Positions 60,186-64,000 of a stretch of DNA of 64,000 bases are shown here, piece after piece. Each line of letters opens with the position of its first letter. Position 1 is the stretch's first letter. A program made the translations under genes and the position numbers. Source of the stretch: Candidatus Opimibacter skivensis (lineage in GTDB: Bacteria > Bacteroidota > Bacteroidia > Chitinophagales > Saprospiraceae); NCBI GenBank assembly GCA_016721905.1, contig JADKHH010000023.1, positions 186,001 through 250,000 on the forward strand, read 5' to 3'. The notes beneath the pieces are model-generated. The model was not told the origin of the DNA. It saw only the letters and a program-made list of their open reading frames with translations, and made no database searches.

Positions 60186-61088
60186 ATGAAGCAAATCATC
60201 TCCCTTCTCTTATTTGTTATGGCTGCGCTGGAGCTCCAGGCTCAGGGGTGCAGTGATGCAGGGGTATGTAAGATAGGTTCCCTGAAGCCGGATTCGGATT
60301 ATAACATGATACAGCACGACAATAAATTGGATGCCGGGATTTCAGTAGGGGCTGCAGATTATGGAATCACTGTATTTGGCGGTCATTTGGGTTATAGCAG
60401 ACAGTTTGGGGAGAATTGGAGTGTCGATACAAAAGTGACCTTTCTGTCGCAGAGCGGCAATGAAGTTTCAGTCATAGGTGCCGGCGATATCTTTGCCAAT
60501 GTCAACTATAAAATTTCCCAGAAACTAACCCTGACCGGAGGCGTTAAAGTCCCATTGATGAAAGCCGATAGAGATGAGGATGGGAAGCCTTTGCCGATGG
60601 ATTATCAATCCAGCCTGGGAACCTTTGACCTGCTGGCTGGCGCCCGATATCAAACCGAAAAGTGGCAATGGGCCCTGGCAGTTCAGATCCCACTGCAACA
60701 AAATGATAATGCATTTTTTCCAGGAGGATTTCCTGCGGGCTCCATGATCAATGACATCCAGGCCACCAATGCTTTTCAACGGCAGACAGACATCATGCTC
60801 CATGTGTCCAGGAATATATGGATGAGCGATAAAATAACCTTTACGCCGGGCCTACTGCCAATCTATCATGTCGGCGAAGATGAATATACAGGCATAGATG
60901 GTATCCAATATGCTATTGATGGATCAGATGGACTGACCCTTAACGGTACAATATTCATCAATGTGGATGCTGGTTCTTCGGGCAACTTCGAGTTTGATCT
61001 TGGATTCCCCTTCATCGTGCGGGACGCAAGACCAGATGGTTTGACCCGGAGCTTTGTCTTCGGGGTGAATTATAGTTACGGGTTTTAG
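60186..61088 (+). CDS. Outer-membrane barrel protein, CSDAGVC type
   Basis: 300 residues with a signal peptide (MKQIISLLLFVMAALELQAQ) followed by GCSDAGVCKIGSLKPD. Alternating amphipathic strands follow (YGITVFGGHLGYSRQFGENW, NVNYKISQKLTLTGGVKVPL, TFDLLAGARYQTEKWQWALA), ending FVFGVNYSYGF with terminal Phe. It is a transporter-like barrel family frequent in Bacteroidota; function unknown. The C-x5-C start near the mature N-terminus parallels the CDACGCS barrel at 17914. Confidence 0.7.
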   Translation: MKQIISLLLFVMAALELQAQGCSDAGVCKIGSLKPDSDYNMIQHDNKLDAGISVGAADYGITVFGGHLGYSRQFGENWSVDTKVTFLSQSGNEVSVIGAGDIFANVNYKISQKLTLTGGVKVPLMKADRDEDGKPLPMDYQSSLGTFDLLAGARYQTEKWQWALAVQIPLQQNDNAFFPGGFPAGSMINDIQATNAFQRQTDIMLHVSRNIWMSDKITFTPGLLPIYHVGEDEYTGIDGIQYAIDGSDGLTLNGTIFINVDAGSSGNFEFDLGFPFIVRDARPDGLTRSFVFGVNYSYGF

Positions 61089-61107
61089 TGGCTGATCAAC
61101 TTTTGAT

Positions 61108-62808
61108 TTAATTGACTTTCAAGAATTTTCGGGTTGTGTATTGGTCAGCAGATTTAATGCGTAGTGTGTACATTCCTGGTGATAAATTCTGAATATCGAC
61201 ATTCATTGTATTTCCATCATTGCCATGATTTCGCATCATATGTGCTCCTTGCATATTGAACACATCAATAGATTCAATAGGTGCCTCTGATTCAAGTTGG
61301 AGGTAGTCTAGAGCGGGATTTGGGTAGACAAGCATAGATGTTTGCGGCACCTCAGCATTAGCGGTAACCACACCTTCTTCTTTAAACCCGATTAGAAAGA
61401 TATCCGATCCACCCTGACAGATAAACTGAGTCACATCGGGTCCGGGATCACAATCGATGTCAATCCAATAATATCCCTGGAGAAACACTTTTCCGTCGGT
61501 TCCGGGAAAAAAGCTTTGAATACCGGTGTAGCTGTTTCCAGTGATACTGTATACCCATTCGAGATTACCATCGGTATCCATTTTTCCAGCAAATACATCG
61601 CCCCTATTTCCGCCATCCACAAGGATAGAGTCAGGGCCCGGATCCAGATCTGATACAAGGGTATATCCACCTGCAAGATAAATGTGTGAATTACGTTGGA
61701 GACTCATCGTATACACCCCTCCGTAATCTCCATTTCTAAATATCCTTGCCCATAACAATTTTCCATCAGGATTGTATTTTGAAATAAAACCATCGCTATC
61801 ATTTGCGACAGAAAAGATGACAGGCGTTTCTGATGGATGTTCAAAATTAACACTGCCTTCAAAGTATCCACTGATGTACATGTTGCCTGCATCGTCAGAA
61901 TCGATATTGCGGAGCTGGTCCCCCAGTTCCCCGCCAAATATATAAGCGGTCTCGATATCTCCATCGGGTGTCATCCATCCAAAGATCGAATTATCCTCTC
62001 CATAAGCAGGACTGATCACCTGACCAAGATTGGTTTCCAGCGTGACAGTGGAATCATGTATCATTGCATAATAGATCAGGTCATTCTTGCCAACTCTTAC
62101 ATTTTCAATATAATCATCCCCCTTGCCCGCAAACAGCGTGATCCATTCAAGTTGAACCTGATCATTGAACCTGGCGATGAAGGCATCTGAATTACCCGAT
62201 GACAGGATCGTTCTAGTGCTGTCTGGTGTAACAAACGTCACGTTACCATCAAAGCCACCAGCTGCAAGGTATGAGCCATTGGGTAGTGTTGTAAAATCCG
62301 AGAAGTATAAGTCGAGATTATTGGAAAGATGCTGATGTGAAATAATCTGACCATCCAGGGTCATAGTGATCAAGGCTAAATGTTTGCCGGGATTAGCAAT
62401 CATCCATGGGGTATCATGTCGGTAGAACAATGAATCTGTATAATATAAGATAATCAGGATGCGGTTATTCTTGATTTCACTCATAAAGCCGTAGGCATCA
62501 CCTTTAGTTGTAAACTGACCACTCCATTGGTATTCACCTTCTTGAGTGTATTTGTTAAGCACAAATGGTTCATCTTCAGCCACAAAGGCCATGTTCACTC
62601 CAGGACCAGGATCCAGGTCAATAGTATCTCTGTAATTGACTGTATAGTAGATGCTTCCCTGATCATCAATAAGGGCTCCACCAGTGAGGTCGGAGTCATT
62701 GCTGCCTTGCGATAATGCCCAGTCCAGGCTCAATTGGGCATGGATCGCCATCGACAGGTTTAAGAGAAGGAGGATCAAGGTAAATCTGGATTGTAAAGGA
62801 TTTTTCAT
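61108..62808 (-). CDS. SBBP-repeat type propeller protein with T9SS domain
   Basis: 566 residues with a signal peptide (MKNPLQSRFTLILLLLNLSM, cleavage after IHAQ). The body has repeats of the form D-x-G-x-I/L-x-W and SDDAGNMYISGYFEGSVNFE, and recurrent DLDPGPG/DLDPGPDS/DCDPGPDV segments typical of SBBP-like beta-propellers. The C-terminus (MLVYPNPALDYLQLESEAPI to LSPGMYTLRIKSADQYTTRK) is a type A T9SS sorting domain. Exported to the cell surface or medium. A -7 box is at 62857-62850. Convergent with the barrel gene, 19 bases apart. Confidence 0.85.
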   Translation of the reverse strand: MKNPLQSRFTLILLLLNLSMAIHAQLSLDWALSQGSNDSDLTGGALIDDQGSIYYTVNYRDTIDLDPGPGVNMAFVAEDEPFVLNKYTQEGEYQWSGQFTTKGDAYGFMSEIKNNRILIILYYTDSLFYRHDTPWMIANPGKHLALITMTLDGQIISHQHLSNNLDLYFSDFTTLPNGSYLAAGGFDGNVTFVTPDSTRTILSSGNSDAFIARFNDQVQLEWITLFAGKGDDYIENVRVGKNDLIYYAMIHDSTVTLETNLGQVISPAYGEDNSIFGWMTPDGDIETAYIFGGELGDQLRNIDSDDAGNMYISGYFEGSVNFEHPSETPVIFSVANDSDGFISKYNPDGKLLWARIFRNGDYGGVYTMSLQRNSHIYLAGGYTLVSDLDPGPDSILVDGGNRGDVFAGKMDTDGNLEWVYSITGNSYTGIQSFFPGTDGKVFLQGYYWIDIDCDPGPDVTQFICQGGSDIFLIGFKEEGVVTANAEVPQTSMLVYPNPALDYLQLESEAPIESIDVFNMQGAHMMRNHGNDGNTMNVDIQNLSPGMYTLRIKSADQYTTRKFLKVN

Positions 62809-62849
62809 AAGCCAGGCTGCGTGAAATTTGTGTTTCTGATTTTCGCCTG

Positions 62850-62857
62850 CAAAATTA
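62850..62857 (-). promoter_or_regulatory. -7 box for the SBBP-type gene
   Basis: Minus-strand TAATTTTG matches TAnnTTTG, 41 bases before the start at 62808. Confidence 0.4.
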
Positions 62858-63044
62858 AATGCTCCGGACGGCCTCGCCGGGCCAGTTTATAACATGACCT
62901 TTTTGCTTAGTAGCCGGATATATTAAGTGAGTATGCGGGAATATTTAGCCCCTTCCTTTCGCTATTTTTTATTGAATGGCAGTTGACCTTGCGCAATAAA
63001 TATTTTAAATTGAGGTTAATTCTTTCAAACCATCTAATTCCAAT

Positions 63045-63341
63045 ATGTCTCAAGCCCAAACGCTGCAGGTACGCAAAACAGAAGACCTGATCACTCCGCT
63101 GATTTCAGCCTTGTTCATTGTCATGTTCCTCTTTTTTATTGACGAGGGGTATTACGATTTCCGATGGATGAAGGATGTGGGTAATTGGTTTGTATTTGTG
63201 ATCTACATGATCATTTTCTTTCCGATCCAATGGGGCATTTCCCATTTTGTTTTCAATAAACTTACCGGTTGGAAAAAGACAGCCGCCATGGTGGGCATCT
63301 CTATTCCACTTACACTGATTTTCCTTTGGCTGGTGTTCTAG
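63045..63341 (+). CDS. Small three-helix membrane protein
   Basis: 98 residues with three hydrophobic segments (~20-33, ~46-66, ~80-97): ITPLISALFIVMFLFFIDEG, WFVFVIYMIIFFPIQWGISH and MVGISIPLTLIFLWLVF. No family recognised. ATG start after an AT-rich leader. It ends ten bases before the convergent beta-helix gene. Confidence 0.6.
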   Translation: MSQAQTLQVRKTEDLITPLISALFIVMFLFFIDEGYYDFRWMKDVGNWFVFVIYMIIFFPIQWGISHFVFNKLTGWKKTAAMVGISIPLTLIFLWLVF

Positions 63342-63351
63342 TAACCAGACC

Positions 63352-64000
63352 TCAATCTTTTTCAATCGTTACACCTTCCTGTATTTGAAGCGTAGCTCCT
63401 GCTCTGTTGGTGATCGCTTCCGGACAGTTGATACATTCCTGTGTAATCGTCGTATTGATCAGGGATAGTTGTGCACCTATCCCTGTATTGAGGATGGAAC
63501 CACCTGAAGCGCCTTCAATGACGGTATTTGAAATTGAGGATGAATCAATCAAGGTGACAGCCTGGTTGTGCAAAGAGGCTCCTTCAATGGCCACATTGCC
63601 TTCTATGGTGCAATGACGCAGAATGATTGGGTGATCATTGTCTGCACTTATATAAATTCCCGCTCCTGTTGTATTGCCACTTCCATCTGCATAGCCACAG
63701 CAGATATGTAAACCATCCAGAATGACTGTGTCAGGTGCGTTCGCAATTTTCACAACGTGGTAGGTATTGTCTCCGAGATTGGTTGTGTCAGCGATCTCAC
63801 CAGATAGGGTGGTTGTATGCAAAGCCAGATTTCTTTGCGCCAATGTAATTTCATTTCCGGCAAAGCCTCCATATACGGCGATAGAGGACGTGATTTCAAA
63901 TGAGGTGTCCCTGATTGATGAAGTTGTAACCGGATAGATACCTTCAGCCATCCACAACTCATGGATACTGGTATCCTGATGGCTGGTTAGAAATGCATCA
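63352..64000 (-). CDS. Beta-helix protein, C-terminal part (runs off the window)
   Basis: At least 215 residues, open to the right edge (frame continues as SHQDTSIHELWMAEGIYPVT before the nominal start at 63957). The sequence IHELWMAEGIYPVT, VYGGFAGNEITLAQRNLALH, TTLSGEIADTTNLGDNTYHV, then PVILDGLHI-type strands match the polymorphic outer-membrane-protein-like (choice-of-anchor/PbH) repeats of Bacteroidota secreted proteins. It ends EGVTIEKD without a T9SS domain, unusual for this group, so it may be truncated or anchored otherwise. Confidence 0.7.
   Translation of the reverse strand, partial: DAFLTSHQDTSIHELWMAEGIYPVTTSSIRDTSFEITSSIAVYGGFAGNEITLAQRNLALHTTTLSGEIADTTNLGDNTYHVVKIANAPDTVILDGLHICCGYADGSGNTTGAGIYISADNDHPIILRHCTIEGNVAIEGASLHNQAVTLIDSSSISNTVIEGASGGSILNTGIGAQLSLINTTITQECINCPEAITNRAGATLQIQEGVTIEKD

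Overview
The window looks like a chromosomal segment of a Bacteroidota bacterium, probably from the Saprospiria/Chitinophagia side of the phylum; the placement is inference. The signs are several secreted proteins with C-terminal type IX secretion (T9SS) sorting domains, TAnnTTTG-type -7 promoter boxes, few Shine-Dalgarno sites, a fused E1 alpha/beta 2-oxoacid dehydrogenase, a PASTA-tailed FtsI and Bacteroidota-specific small families (FtsL_2-like, DUF6787-like, DUF4159).

Layout. 1-850: 5' end of an adenine deaminase gene, then an octamer repeat tract. 851-6914: a PspC-domain protein, a 1.1-kb hairpin-rich spacer and two overlapping genes for large T9SS-exported proteins. 7208-10045: DUF4159 protein and rsmE, divergent from rseP. 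10179-10963: two tRNA-Leu genes, each followed by a copy of its own 3' end and a shared small element. 10964-16332: small membrane protein, PD40 propeller protein, M28 peptidase, VOC protein, a lipoprotein and an outer-membrane-barrel pseudogene. 17000-19277: cold-shock protein and a likely metal-related trio, one member frameshifted. 19470-23206: branched-chain 2-oxoacid dehydrogenase E1, polyprenyl-phosphate mannosyltransferase, lipocalin-like lipoprotein. 23415-27756: Clp-fold serine protease divergent from a single-chain type IIG restriction-modification enzyme. 27822-32392: an arsenic/organoarsenical resistance cluster (arsR, thioredoxin-like, ArsP-type permease, ArsF-like, ArsG-like, DinB, acr3). 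33041-48551: a complete dcw (division and cell wall) cluster from mraZ to ftsZ, with a clear MraZ operator and a strong terminator after ftsZ. 49328-53063: ABC exporter, murB, SRPBCC protein. 53140-64000: BNR-repeat T9SS protein, a solitary GIY-YIG nuclease gene between oppositely oriented repeat arrays, a TonB-type receptor, an NAD(P)-binding protein, a barrel protein, another T9SS protein, a small membrane protein and the 3' end of a beta-helix protein gene.

How the genes work together. The dcw genes make the lipid-linked peptidoglycan precursor (murE, mraY, murD, murG, murC, with murB nearby; murF is not seen here) and build the divisome (ftsL, ftsI, ftsW, ftsQ, ftsA, ftsZ). The ars cluster combines a repressor, thiol-redox proteins and three different efflux permeases, which suggests resistance to both inorganic and aromatic or trivalent organic arsenicals.

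The least ordinary content is between the genes: (i) the GIY-YIG gene bracketed by five repeats in one orientation and three in the other; (ii) the mini-element behind each tRNA-Leu with tRNA-specific 3'-end duplication; (iii) a dispersed structured repeat with variable stems around a conserved GCYYAAC core; (iv) 6-8 bp tandem repeats in many intergenic gaps, one family of which also encodes a lipoprotein signal peptide. All readings are by eye; no alignments or database searches were run.
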